Part shown: in pieces, positions 44,816 through 56,612 of the stretch
How positions within the stretch are numbered: position 1 is the first letter of the stretch
Layout of the letters: every line of letters begins with the position of its first letter
Source of the DNA: Dermanyssus gallinae
Taxonomy: Eukaryota > Arthropoda > Arachnida > Mesostigmata > Dermanyssidae
Reading direction: 5' to 3'
Assembly: GCA_003439945.1 (NCBI GenBank)
Contig: QVRM01002215.1
Coordinates: 1 to 64,000 of the forward strand
Length of the DNA: 64,000 bases
Program-made: the position numbers and the translations under genes
The notes under the pieces: model-generated
Database searches by the model: none
Seen by the model: only the letters and a program-made list of their open reading frames with translations
What the model was told of the DNA's origin: nothing

Positions 44816-45183
44816 AATACTGCTGGTACAAAGCTGACTGGATGCTCTTATCGTTGCTAATATTGTTGCTATCAACAATGATAACCACGGGAGCGATGAC
44901 GACGACGACGACGATCATGATGATGATGACACTTTGCAATGACACAGCAACAGCCAGCCGGAGTGATGAGAATTGCTGCGACAACGACAGTCCTCCACAA
45001 CACAGGCCACCATCCTATGACAGCACCAGCGCTACCTAACGCTACCATCAGCTGCGTTTCGTAGCCTAGCATTTCTCATATAAAGAGTTTTATGGTTAAC
45101 TAACAGATGAATTACTGGGGAAACAGGCAGCTACCTTTAGGTAAATATTGTGTTGATTTACGAGCCAATTAGCAGTATAGAGT

Positions 45184-45275
45184 CGTGCCCGGTGGCCTGG
45201 TGCATTCGCGTGCGCCTCGCTACCGGATGAAACATATAGGAGCTGCACGGGTTTGAGCCCCACCGTTGCAAATTT
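45184..45275 (+). repeat. tRNA-like SINE head
   Basis: GGTGGCCTGGTGC (A-box-like, 45191-45203) and CGGGTTTGAGCCCC (B box in a T-arm, 45248-45261) are spaced as in a tRNA-derived promoter. The 3' body (to about 45390) has no second copy in this window. Confidence 0.5.
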
Positions 45276-46480
45276 GTGTTTATGGGGTCCGCCTTACGAA
45301 GCAATGCAAAAGCAGTCCCGTGGACGTTGAATGTTGGCTGAGGGTCAACCCGAAAAACACAATACGGTCCGGTACGCTATCGGTAGAGGGGAAATGCGCT
45401 AAATGAAATGTGAGAGCATAGAAAACAATAAGATAGACAAGTTTTCGATAGGTAACACTTGCTCTCCAGCAAATGATCTGCCAGTCTGTGCCGATTAAAA
45501 TAGAGATGTATCCGACAAGTTAGTTTTCCACATATTCTTCTCTCCGATATCCAAGGTAAGAAAACTCCAACTTAATTGCGTGTTATTATTGAGAAGTTAA
45601 TGCTAAAAATATGTGACAAAGATGTCTAACTGCAGAATTGATTCATAAATAGTATTACAACTCATCGTTACGTTGCAATGTGGCTCATCTGAGGACGGCA
45701 AATGCCTTGCTAGCTCTGGTTCTTTAGTGCTCGCAAATAACATTCCTTCCCCATGTGGCAGAGGCCATAGGATCAAATCAACTGGAGCGCTATAGCTCTA
45801 CATTGACTAGGTTAGTAAACAAAATGTAAAAACTTTATTGCTAATATTATGCTTTTATTTAAAAGCCCTGTAGGACGCTGCATATGTGTAATACAAAATG
45901 TTGGTTATGCTTTAAACTTTATACCTTAATTTAGAATTTCTGCGATATGCAAGAAACTAGTTATTGGCATCATCTTCCCATTATGCATGTCGGGCGTAAT
46001 GCGTCATGCCACCAAACCTACGACTCTTGGCATTAAAGTCGCTCGACATCTCCGCACCGTCCCGCGGGCATGCCTTTATTAATACGCTCATGATGTAATA
46101 GACTAGATATTGCCAAACGGTTGTGTTATGCTGACATTGTCGGCGACACCTGGCGGTCGAGTTCGGTGCCCTTGTAAGTTGCGTCGCGGTCAACGTTATA
46201 CTAAATGCAGTTTAATTAAATGAATTGAGAATGATTTGGCTCAAACTGATTTTTGCTGCTACACAGATTTGATTATTCTAGGATTTTGTCATGTATATAT
46301 AAAGTTATTCTTGATTTGCGTGGAGTATATTTTATTTGAACCAACACCTCCTATCACTAATCCAGCATTGCGGTGTGTTTTAAAAAACGATGTATTGATC
46401 GAGTACAATTTTAATTATTTGTGAGTCTCTGAGAACTATTCGAATTTCCCGTTGGGGATCTGGCAGACACTAGATCTCTT
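45276..46480. other. No gene recognised
   Basis: AT-rich to 46000; no similarity noted. Confidence 0.35.
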
Positions 46481-47350
46481 TGATTTGCCATCATCGGTCT
46501 GCCTTGTTCTCACATTTGGCTTTCCTGCTTACAGCCACGGTTTCTATTCTCGTCCTCTACCGCCGGCCTCCTTCTTCGTCTTCCTGTGTGGCTTCGTGTC
46601 GCAAGCCATTGTATATTGCCCATTTATCGTGGTTGTGCCCCAGCAGTTCATACACTGGCCGGATGACCGGCCGACTCTTGTATGAGGCAATGGCATGGGA
46701 CGCTGGTGGCTCCATGCCGAATACCGACCAACAGTGTTTGGCAGAGAGAGAGAGAGTACAAAAGGCCGACTCCCTCTGGGGACCCCGGGCAGCCGGGATT
46801 TGTGTCCATCCAGCGGCAGCAGCAGCAGCAGCGCTGGCGGCTGCCGGGAGCCTTCTGTTGGTCCCGTTTTGGTCCCTCCTTCCACTCTTTTGGCAACCAC
46901 GCTGCGACGACGACAGCCACGTTGCGAATATCAACTGACACCGTGCGACCGCTGGCAGACCCGCTGGTAGGCCGGCCCGCCGGCCTTGTATCTATCTGTT
47001 CCACCCCGACAGGTCCTGATACAGGGGGGGGGGGGGGCACCTCCAGTTGCTTTTCTGTGCCACTCCGCCATGAGAAGATTAGGAATAATGGTAGAGTTAG
47101 TCAGTTGGCAGGGGCCGCGATTAAGCGTGGTATTGTGATAGATACGTGTGTGCGGGTGTCGGTGTATGTGTGGTGCTGCCTGTCGTGTGGAGCGAGAGCA
47201 TGAAGCGGCCGTGCGCGCGTATCAATGCGCCCCCGCAAAAATGAGAGCTGACAGTTGCCATTGAATGTGTGCGAGAATCGGCGAGTGTGTATGTTGCCGC
47301 CCGCTGAACTAAATCATGCGGTCTGAGAGTCATGGGCCACAACTACATCC
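46481..47350. promoter_or_regulatory. CpG-rich block with several overlapping open frames
   Basis: Strong GC rise, CAG array (46815-46835), G run (47026-47037), GTGTGTGCGGGTGTCGGTGT. A consensus 3' splice site (TTTCCTGCTTACAG, ending 46534) opens it. Open frames of 118-173 codons occur in four frames on both strands over the same bases (plus 46682-47203; minus 46544-46900, 46557-46934, 46648-47040), which is what GC-rich non-coding DNA produces. None resembles a known protein. It could be a UTR exon or promoter. Confidence 0.35.
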
Positions 47351-47640
47351 ACAACAAAACTGACCACAATGCCGCATCTGGTATTCAGCATCTCTGTCGC
47401 CTGTCTGCATCGGATACCTTTTTTTCTGTTTGGCGAACGGCCACGTACATTTACGGCCACACACACCCGGACGAGAACATCGCCTGCATAAGGCAAGCCT
47501 GTCTGTGCGATATCGTTTCATCCATCGCAAATGGAGAGCTAACATCGCGGAATTTTACTTCTGTGCGAAATTGCCCAAAAAAGGCTAAAACGGATCTGTT
47601 TTTAATCAATTGAAATGTTTTTTTACTAATGTAGAACTAT
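47351..47640. other. Unassigned
   Basis: A 93-codon plus frame (47332-47613) has no recognisable features. Confidence 0.3.
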
Positions 47641-47649
47641 AGAAGGCCA

Positions 47650-48065
47650 GGTGTGTCTTTTGTAGATGTAACCAAGGCCAGTAAGTGCATCACTTGTATG
47701 AATCGCAACTTTATTATTCATCCCACGTATACCCTATCGTTGTCTCAAAGCCATTCATATGTGCATCGTCTCAAGGATATTCATATCTGAAAACTGTGGA
47801 CCTACGCCGCCTATCACTCGTTTACTTTCCTAGAAGACCTCACCAAATCTTTAACAACTGAACGGAAAACGGACTTACTTGTTGTTGACGTGTCTGCTCC
47901 CGAGAGTGACAGCACAAACTTAACAAACCTGTACGCAAAAGTTAACGACCTGGTAACCAAAATAAGCCAAATGCATGCCGCAGTGCTGGCAAATCCTCAA
48001 AACATCGACAAGAAAAAGATCCGAATTAAGGTTAATTTGTTCAGCGTAACCAAGGCCCTCATTTA
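47650..48065 (+). pseudogene. Possible LINE ORF1 with PHD-like finger, degenerate
   Basis: 47794-48065 is open without ATG: LWTYAAYHSFTFLEDLTKSL, TERKTDLLVVDVSAPESD, then a coiled-coil-like NLYAKVNDLVTKISQMHAAV and a basic end. Upstream in other frames are RCVFCRCNQGQ and CITCMNRN. CR1-type ORF1 proteins carry a PHD-like finger ending W-(T/x)-C-x2-C; here LWTYAAY would be that element with both Cys changed to Tyr. The mariner copy at 48168 inserted just 3' of it. Interpretation is tentative. Confidence 0.3.
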
Positions 48066-48167
48066 GTTCAACCTAAGCTGAAAATATAAATGTAGGGTTC
48101 ACAATATTTCAAGCAGTGGGAATGCAGGCTAACCATTTTATAGAGAATATATAACACTAGCAGTGTA

Positions 48168-49317
48168 CAGGTAGTTCAACAGGTTCTTAATATGAGCTTT
48201 TCAGAATTCGAATTTTGGCGCGCTTTCACCGCTATTGGAAACGGCAACTTTTCGACTGCTAGCAGTCAAAATAGTATGGTGATTGGCCGTTGCGATTTCG
48301 TTCATTGCTTTTCCCGTGCAACGTATCGGCGTGATTTTGAAAAATTGCGAAAAAATAGTTTTGAGTGGTTATCAAGCATCTTTATTTCAATGGTTGGAAT
48401 GCGACCCAAGTGAAAATTGAGTTAGACGAGGTGTACGGTGACTCTGCTCTCCATGTTTTGCCACTGTTTCCAACTGGATTAATGGGTTAATAAGAGATCA
48501 CAGGAGCACCGAGGATGAATTACGGGACGCCCAAAAACGGCAAATGATGAGAAAAACGTGGAAAACGTGCCGGAAAATCTTTGCCGCAGATAAGCGAGTG
48601 AACGTTAGGGAGATAGCGGAGGCCTTGGGGATCAGTTTGGGTAGTGCTTGAAGATGAAAAAGCTCAGAGCAAAAGCTCAGAGCTCGGGTGCCGCATTTGC
48701 TCAACCAAGGCCAAAAAGACGCGCGTGTTTCCGCTTCACAGCGAATTTGGCCAAGATGGCGAGAAATTCGTCGAATTTTTGGCGCAGATTTGTGACCGTC
48801 GATGAAAGCTGGGTTCATCACTACACTCCCGAGGCCCAAGAAGCATCTCGCCAATGGTGTGCACCTGGTGAAGAACCTCCGAAGAGGGTCGGACAACGGC
48901 ATCGGCCGGAAAGATGATGACTACGGTTTTTTGGGACCAACGTGGAATAATTCTGATCGACTACCTTGAGAGCGGTAAAATGATCACGGGAAAATATTAT
49001 GCAAGACTGTTGGACTGCCTGAAGCAAGAACTCATCGTGGACAACCTTCCTATTCTCCAGGCCTGGCCTTCTCTGATTATTTCCTCTTCGGACATTTGAA
49101 GAATAGTCTCGGTGGAAAGCGTTTTTCCAGCAATGTAGAGGTGAAGGCTGCTGTCAATGCCTATTTACGCGGAATTCTACTCAAGAGGTATAAGTGCTCT
49201 GAAATCTCGGTGAGAAAGGCGTATTGAGCTTCTCGGGGAGTATATTGAATAAGAAAAAACTAAAAACAAGATTTGGAAAATTCTTGGTTTTCATTTAAGA
49301 ATTTGTTGAACTACCTG
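48168..49317 (+). mobile_element. Mariner copy 2, internally deleted (1150 bp)
   Basis: The same TIRs as the 7827 element: left CAGGTAGTTCAACAGGTTC, right ending TTGTTGAACTACCTG. Left flank TA (48166-48167), right flank TG, so one target base changed. Sequence is closely similar along its length, but about 120 bp are missing at 49040, removing the FHQDNAPAH block, and smaller gaps occur at 48520 and 48645. It is a non-autonomous, dead sister of 7827-9106. Confidence 0.92.
48357..49250 (+). pseudogene. Mariner transposase remnant (copy 2)
   Basis: Recognisable pieces in several frames: the N-terminal region (like FEWLSSIFISMVGMRPK in one frame), EALGISLGS, MARNSSNFWRRFVTVDESWV (first Asp), HHYTPEAQEASRQW and MMTTVFWDQRGIILIDYLES. 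It then reads ARLLDCLKQELIVDN and jumps, after the deletion, to the YSPDLAPSDYF region, now out of frame. Second catalytic Asp absent. The same missing ATG (ATT) at the start as in copy 1 suggests a shared parent. Confidence 0.85.
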
Positions 49318-49650
49318 TGTAGCAGAGATTTTAACCAACAAATTAGCATTATTAAAAAAGAAAATCCACAAATATGTCAATGGTTTGTCAGGCAATGCGA
49401 TTAACCATTAAAAATAGCAAATGTAAGTATTAGTAGACCAAAATAAACAGCACAGTTCAAAATTAGTTAGTTGAGCTACCCTCGCTCATGAATCATAATG
49501 AAAACGTAAACATTTTATAAAATAATATGCATTTTTCGCTTTAGTCACAAGGACAACTTAGTACAGACGTAATTTAAAATTAAATCAGCATTTTGAAAGA
49601 TATTTTATTCTCGGCTGTGTTTTCTTCCCCCACCCAAGGTATTGCTGGCG
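49318..49650. other. No gene recognised
   Basis: AT-rich spacer between the mariner and the next SINE. Confidence 0.4.
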
Positions 49651-49911
49651 GCATGGTCTAGGGGCTAGCGAGTCAGTCATGGTTGGTATCCACTAGGGTA
49701 GCGTATTTTGCTTGAGAAATGCTCATTGACAATAGATCATAGACCATACTGCTGGAATCAGCGAGCATTCTGCCAAAAAGACTGTTGGGGAACCCCCATA
49801 TATCTTAACATATCCGCATGCTGCCGTTTGAAGCGCTCCTAATATAAATGGGGACATGTATATTAAGATGTACATGTCAAGCAAATAATAAATCTATCCA
49901 TCCATCTCTAT
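49651..49911 (+). repeat. SINE family 1 copy, best head
   Basis: The A box ATGGTCTAGGGGCTAGCG (49653-49670), a decayed B box (GGTTGGTATCC), then the family body (CTCATTGACAATAGATCATA, CATACTGCTGGAATCAGCG, AAAAGACTGTTGGGGAACCC) and a (TCTA/TCCA)n tail (49893-49911). Confidence 0.75.
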
Positions 49912-52430
49912 GATAAATGAAACATGGCGGCCTAAAGCTGCAGTGCTTTTTAACCAAATTAAGTAAGGCTGGCGCCTTCGTGGTCCTTGACCTTATTGTG
50001 TTAATGATGGTTTGAAATACTCTACTTTGGCATCGCCGGCTTATCAAAACTTGTAACCTATGACTGTACCTTTACGAACAGGACACGTCGCCTGGAGTCC
50101 ATGGGTTTCTTTTCAACTAGGCCATGCAATATGAATGATTGTGCAGAACCCGATCAGCTCATGAAGTTATTGTTTCCTGATTACACGTTTGTCTCCTGAG
50201 AGGAAAGCACTTAATATACGTGGGCGCCCTGGGGAAATAATCAAATAATATTTTCCGATTTGCAATAAATATGCTGAGATGTCTGGGAAAGTCGGAGCAG
50301 ACACACTACACCTGGTGTTACCTGCCAGGTAGCGGTATGCTGGCATAGAAATGGGTCGGCGAAAGAAGACGGAAAGTGTGCATGCAGGCGATTAAATGTT
50401 TCTTTCTTACAGTATAGGTAACTAATCTTATACGCGTAGGGCGTGTTCAGTCCAAGTACACAGCGTGGCAACAAAGAAGTTACGAATCAAGCCGACCCAT
50501 TATGAATGACTCAAGCCAATTCAATCCACTTCGACTTCGTACACTTCTGGCAACTTCATCATTCCTATCCTAGATAACTCGAGTAAAAAAAGCATTTTAA
50601 CAATAGTGAAGGACGAGAGCATCACTGGCGGTCAAATAGCGTTGCCTCAGTTCGAAAGATTCATTGAGAAACAGTTTCCGTATATGCATAAAGCGGATTG
50701 AAATTTAGGACACTGGCGGTGCCGCAAAGAAGGCAGAGTCAGTTTCCGAACCCATTGATCAGTTCAACGTGTAATTCATGAAGAAAGACCGTGCAACGAT
50801 ACACTAGTAGTAACAAGCGGAATGGCAGGGCAAATAAAAAGGGCCTATAAATTCTTCCAGCCACCGCAAATAGGTCAGATATGTCGTCCACTAGATCAGT
50901 GCGCACGGTTTGAACTTCTGGAAGACCCAATGTCGACCCGATATTTGTGACAGTCGGAGTCGATGGTGCTGATGCTACAATACAAGTAGACAGTGGTTGT
51001 GGACCTACTGTGATGCAAGCAAGTTTAAAAAGAAGCTGCAGTTTTAAAAAGACCACTACAGATAGCCTCTAGCGCCACACCAGCATCCTCTTCAGCGCCG
51101 GCGGCTACTACGGAGGCAGATGGGGTCTCTCTACCGAGCCAGCTACCACGGCGAAATCGAAGACGTGAACACACCAACAGGGGTCCAGATTTTTGGTCAT
51201 ATTGTATAGTTGGGAAGCTGGTATGTCATTACTCAATATGAGTATGCTATCATGGTGTTGCTTCTCAGCTCGTTAGAGCGAATGAAGACTATATCCGATT
51301 ATATATAGATGTTCCTTTTCTTTTTCATGCAGCCTTAGGAAATTCGATTGCAGTGTTGCTGTTTGTCCGCCAACGGACATGCGCATTTGCCTAAGTGGGT
51401 TATTAACGCACTACTAAATACCAGTGCCCGCAGTACTTTGTGTGTAGGCGTACGTATGTAAGGGCTGGACTTAGCACATGCTGCCACCGTATTGACTTAT
51501 CAATGGCCATAACCTTAACGTTCATCACAAAGCTTAGTAGACGCTGTAAGCGGAGCGGATAAGAGCAGGTAAACGGTGTATATAGTTAATTGCAAAGTTT
51601 AGTGGACGCTGTAAGCAGACCTACTAGGAGCAGGTATACGATGTGCCGCCATGATTATGGTCGTTGGCCAATATGAATGCGTAGCTCTTTCGTTCCAATA
51701 ACAAAGGTCTTTTTTTGTAATTGACTCGTATGGATAATTTTCTTCTCTCAAAGTCAAACAACAAGACCAAGTTCTAAATTGTTTTTAATGCACTAAATTG
51801 AGTTAAAATGATAGCACTTTTCATTGGACAACCGCTATGCCGCAACACAAGGTGTAATAGCGCATTATTTTGATGAGGAAGCTCAATGGGCGTTATATTC
51901 GATAGGTATCTTGCGTGTTTCTAGAAACAAACTCCGATTGATGATGAAATAATTAAAATTTGCTGAAAGCTTTTTTTGGTAAACCTCTGTTAAGCCGGCG
52001 GTTCTATTAGAAGACTTCCCATCGAAGTGGCTTCCGTGGTTTAGTACGATACCTAAGGGCCAACACGAGTTCTTGCATATGCTCGTGTTAAGGACATAAT
52101 GAACATAACCTTTGATTAATCGTAATGGCTCGGTCCCCTAGAGACTTGATAATAGAGTTTGCTTTATAGAGGTGCATTTTTTGGTAAATACTACTGTCGA
52201 TTCAAGGACTTTAATACACCTAATCACTGTGCAATAAAATGAAATGTATTTCTAAGCACTTAAGAGGTATTCTTATAAAAATATTGTGTACCCGACATTC
52301 AGGTATATGCGGGCTTCGCTGTACCGGCATAAGGTCGTGAACGATTACACATTCATATGTGATTAATAAAAGTGGATATCCCTTGTTTTATTTTAGTATC
52401 GCAGTGTGGATCTCGCATTTTAGTATAGGG
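49912..52430. other. No gene recognised; one 52-bp repeat pair
   Basis: 51531-51582 and 51595-51646 are diverged direct repeats (GTAGACGCTGTAAGCGGAGC versus GTGGACGCTGTAAGCAGACC). A 105-codon minus frame (50739-51056) has no known similarity. Otherwise nothing. Confidence 0.4.
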
Positions 52431-52439
52431 AATGACAGT

Positions 52440-54110
52440 GATGCACTATGTATGGCTAGAGGACTACTAGAGAGGAGACTAGATTTTATCAATGTAGACT
52501 ATGACAGCGTCGTGACAACCTTACCTAGCATGGATTGGGACAAAATGTTTGCTGGAGCGGTACCCCTAAATGCAATGTACAACGGTTTCACTGAATATCT
52601 CTACGTTGTCATTGAGGCCAATGTAGGTCTGCGTACTCGCAAACAGGCCGCCAACCTTTCAACTTTCCAAGCTACATCAAGCGCCTGCACAACAGTCGGG
52701 AGCACCCAACGGATGACGCCACCCAACATCGACTGCGGAAGAAGTTAGAGACAGTTCTGATACGACAGCGATGTGAGGCTGAGCAGGCCATAGCAGAATA
52801 TGAGGTTGCTGCTCGTTTCTGGATATGCTTCTGTCATTACGCACCTGTTTGCATTGATTTAAGTCGACGGATTTCTGATGATCGACGAAAAGCCGACCTG
52901 CTGTGTGATTAGTTCTAAAAACCTGCCTGAAGTCAACTACCATCACCAATGTGGAACTACTAGAGGAAAGGGTTTTTAAGGACCTGCAAAGCCTTAATCG
53001 GAAGCTTAGTCTCTGCGCAAATGTGCTCCGAAAATTATTCAAGAGGGCAGCAATAGACGTGGTATATCCACTAGGCAAGATCTTCCTAGGGTCACTAGAG
53101 AAAAGACGTGTATTACCGCTCTATTGCAGGGCTTGGATTGCTCCTGTCCACAAATGTGGGGCCAAGACTGACCCCGCCAGCAAGCGCCCTGTCTCCTTAA
53201 CAGCGGTGACATGCAAGGAAAGAATCGTCTGCTCTGCAATCCTGAGCTGGGCAACAGAATCTGCTAAGCAGCACGCAGTTTGCATAGAGCAAGGGCCGGT
53301 CTACCACCGATGGCCTGCTTATGCTCCTCAGCGACGTAGGGCAATGGATTAGTGAGAGACTCCCTGTGGACGTCATCTACTGTGACTTAAAGAGTGCCTT
53401 CGAAACTTTGCCCTATGATCTACTCATCTCCGTACTGACACCTAAAAGAGTTGCCCCCAAAACCACCTAGTTAACTTCTGATTTATTTTTAGAGAGCGGA
53501 CTTTCTGAGCAAAAGTCGGGGTGACAAAAAGACATTATCGAGATAAAATAGTGTTTTAACTGGTTGCCCGCAGAGTACTGTACCGGAAATCCTCTTGTTC
53601 ATGTTTTTTATCGATCAGGTCAAACACATCATACTCAAATCGATGAAATATAAAATATACGCTGATGATTTCAAGTTTTACATGCCTATTCGGGATGACG
53701 AAACGTGCTACAATGTGTACTAAATCACTTTATTGTATGGTCGTCAAACATCCGCCAACTAGTGTGGAGTACTGCATCTTGGTATTAAAAATACGGAAAC
53801 ATAACTACATGTTAGACGGCCTAGGTCTGACAAAATGGAGTACGTGAAAAACCTTGGTTTACGATTATCGATGTCATTGACATTTACTGAGCGGGTTACA
53901 CATGTAGCCGCAAAATGTTCACTGTTGTGCAACTCGATACTCTGTGCGTTTGCTGTAAGAAGTGCCTTTGCCTATTTAAAACTGTACAAATCACATGTTG
54001 TGCCACTATTAAGGTATGAATACCAGGTGCGGCACTCTTCAAGACTGGGGGATCTTGTATTACTAGAAATAATGCAGCGTCGTCTTCTATGAAGGCTTAA
54101 AGTGCAGTCG
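52440..54110 (+). pseudogene. CR1/L2-like LINE ORF2 (linker, RT and thumb)
   Basis: Plus-strand blocks in order: the endonuclease-RT linker DFINVDYDSVVTTLPSMDWD and VIEANVGLRTRK (about 52480-52640); YIKRLHNSREHP ... RRISDDRRKADLLCD (52660-52910); RT fingers NVELLEERVFKDLQSLN, AIDVVYPLGKIFLGSLEK and PASKRPVSLTAVTCKERIV (52945-53240); motif A VDVIYCDLKSAFETL (53366-53410); motif C IYADDFKFY with YADD at 53658-53669; thumb VKNLGLRLSMSLTFTERV and LYKSHVVPLLRYEYQVRHSS (53840-54060), matching VKDLGV..D.SLTF and LYK.yVRPiLEY. Motif B (PQG) is damaged. Multiple stops and frameshifts; dead but nearly complete RT. Confidence 0.8.
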
Positions 54111-54508
54111 AAAGTCGAATGGAAATGCACGCTCTCGAACCTAAATTCGTGGCCGTGCTATTTAATGAAGCTGACATTTGTTTATGATATATTCATTTTT
54201 TTTGCTTAATAAAGCTGACATAAAACAGCTGCGCTGCCTGATTAAGAACGAGGATATGTTTGATGTAATTTTTGAGGTACAAGCTACGTCGAGTAGGGCA
54301 GGGTTTTTCATTAGGCCTCACACTTAACTATTAATGCTGAAATGTCGCACCTGTATCCACGGAGACCTGTGAAGCAATTAAACGAATGAAAACTAAAATA
54401 GTGTCGAAGCACAATTGTGCAATCAAAATATTGTATTAGATAAACTAGTGTACATGCAGCGAATGGTATTAAACCCAATTTTATGATTAATAAAAAAGCG
54501 TTTCAATC
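54111..54508. other. No gene recognised
   Basis: AT-rich flank between LINE and microsatellite. Confidence 0.4.
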
Positions 54509-54535
54509 ATATATATATATATATATATATATATA
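54509..54535. repeat. (TA)n microsatellite
   Basis: About 13 TA units. Confidence 0.95.
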
Positions 54536-55300
54536 CGGGTACGTTCATACTGGATACGATAGTAGAAGCGCGAAGTTTTTGTGCGCTCCATCAGCACTGC
54601 TGGTCGGCTATCGATAATGTGCCACCTGTGATATTCGCACGCGCGGTCGTTTTTTTCTTTCTCTCTGCAGTATGTAATACTTTATACGGCCAATCTGCTA
54701 GTGCCACTCGAGCCGACATCGCAGCAGCAACAGCAGCAGTAGCAGCCAGTAGCCGGCCACGGTCAGCGAAGGGAGTGCGAGGCAGTGTGGCCCGTGTGCG
54801 CCCCTAGGGGGTTGATGTTGTACGGAGGTACGGGTCACCGAAAGAGAGCCTCTTATTTGCAATTCTAATGAGAGCGGCGGGGGTAGGGACGGACATCTCC
54901 TCGTTGCGTGTATGATTTACCGGCTGGCTAGTCGACAGTTCTCGTGGCTGTCGGCGATCCATATCGCCGTTCCCGAAATCACAGCCTTACCATCCGGGTG
55001 CAGTAGCCACCCCCGGATTGTTCCCCACCGAGAGGACGAGGGGGGTTTGAATGAATACGCATGAGCTTCTTGCGTAGCTCCCCAGGAGCACCGTCGTGGT
55101 AAACGTCGTTGCTTGAGAGCGTCGCTCGAATTTTTCAACATTCGTGGTTATCCACCCTATCCTACTGGTTGTTGTCGCACTAGTCTCAGGCCTGAGCCAG
55201 ATTGCCCAGGCCATTTGGTCTTAACTGTGTCTTCTTGCAGCCCCTGCAACGGCACTACCGTTATCCAATCAAATCGACCATCTGCATGAGTCTCATTGTT
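54536..55300 (+). promoter_or_regulatory. CpG-rich block with a strong splice-acceptor-like site
   Basis: TCGTTTTTTTCTTTCTCTCTGCAG ends at 54670; the sequence after it is CpG-rich with a CAG array (54721-54745). A 62-codon frame (54619-54807) starts with a hydrophobic stretch (VVFFFLSAVCNTLYG), but that stretch is encoded by the polypyrimidine tract itself. A second acceptor-like TGTGTCTTCTTGCAG ends at 55241. Possible UTR exon; no gene identified. Confidence 0.3.
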
Positions 55301-56160
55301 ATTATCATGCTGCACACGACTCAATGTCAGCACTGATCTAAAAAAATTGCTAAGCAAGTGGCTCATTAGTAGCTTCACGACCCGAGTCCCGACAAGCGAA
55401 AGCACAAATACGCACAGTTTTCTTAAATGCAAATATTTCAAACCGCGGGTGCTTAAACTTGTCTCAAATTATGATGTGTTTTGGCGGAGTCTCGGCTGGT
55501 GGTATACCCATCTGTCTGTAGCATCTCGTACTGAACTACGATCTACTGTCCTTTCCTAACCCTGCGAGAAATGCACATGATTCGACGGTTCATATTTTCT
55601 ATGCTCTGCCAGCAAAGCCAATTCGCCGAATTCGGCATCACACGTCCTTTTTACCTACGAACAATAACGTAAACTGAAAGTAAATTATATCATATCAATC
55701 GTACTACTCTACGTCGTACACTGTTGTCTTCTCATATCTAGATCGCTCATAGAGCAGATATATTGGTAAACGCTAGTCTTTGTAGTGGATTCAATTTGGT
55801 ACCCAGTTGTGCTCATACTATTCGTAAAAATGGATTAAGATAAGGTGACCACAAGCTAGGTTGGCACTGGATGCATACTAAATACAAGTCAGCAGTGCAA
55901 TTATATATTATTGCCGGTATTAAATAATAATAAAATATAAATATAATTATTTTATCACTCGACGGTCCCGTTGTGCAGCAAGTCGCACTGAATCAGTTTA
56001 AGAGCTGGGGAACGACAAGAGGAGAAGGCTCACGTGAGACCTAAAAATGCCCTTCACTTTTATGTTTTGTAGCCATATAAACGTGTGGCGATAAAACCGC
56101 CGCTGTGCTCGAAACTATCGAAACGACTATTCGATACATACTAATTGGCGTTATCTTTGA
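55301..56160. other. No gene recognised
   Basis: Unassigned DNA, AT-rich after 55560. Confidence 0.4.
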
Positions 56161-56612
56161 AGTCGACTCAAGGTCAGTAGCTGTTACGCCGCCAGCGCTA
56201 CTCCTCCTGTCACGAGGTAGCTTCGCGGAAATCTAAGCGCTGGAGCGTGACAAGCTTGAACGAGTGCCGCCTCCTTCCTGCCAGAGTCCAGTGGCTCCAT
56301 TTAGGAGTTTTAGCGAGCAACAAGAAGAAGACATTTTCGCCTCGGGAATTGAGTTTTTGACCAGACAGATTTCATGGCCGTCCGAACCGTCCTCCCTCCT
56401 ACCTAGCAACAGGTGTACTCTACTGCGGAGCAAACTACTGGCTCTTCAAGGACATCGAGCTGCTCGTTCGATGGAAATGCTAACCTGGTTAGCCGCTTGA
56501 CGGCTGTAAGCGGCGGCCAACGCTATAGGGGCAATTTGGGCTCCTCCGAGCAGCAGCACTAGAGCAGCACATTAACTAAACTGCTTTATCTAGTAGCCAA
56601 TAATTCGACAGG

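Noticed and set aside
46544..47203. Long overlapping ORFs (up to 173 codons) read as protein genes
   Set aside because: Four frames on both strands are open over the same GC-rich bases, and none resembles a known protein; typical of GC-rich non-coding DNA.
54987..55141. LLHPDGKAVISGTA as a WD40 repeat
   Set aside because: One 14-residue resemblance without the GH or WD signatures or neighbouring repeats.
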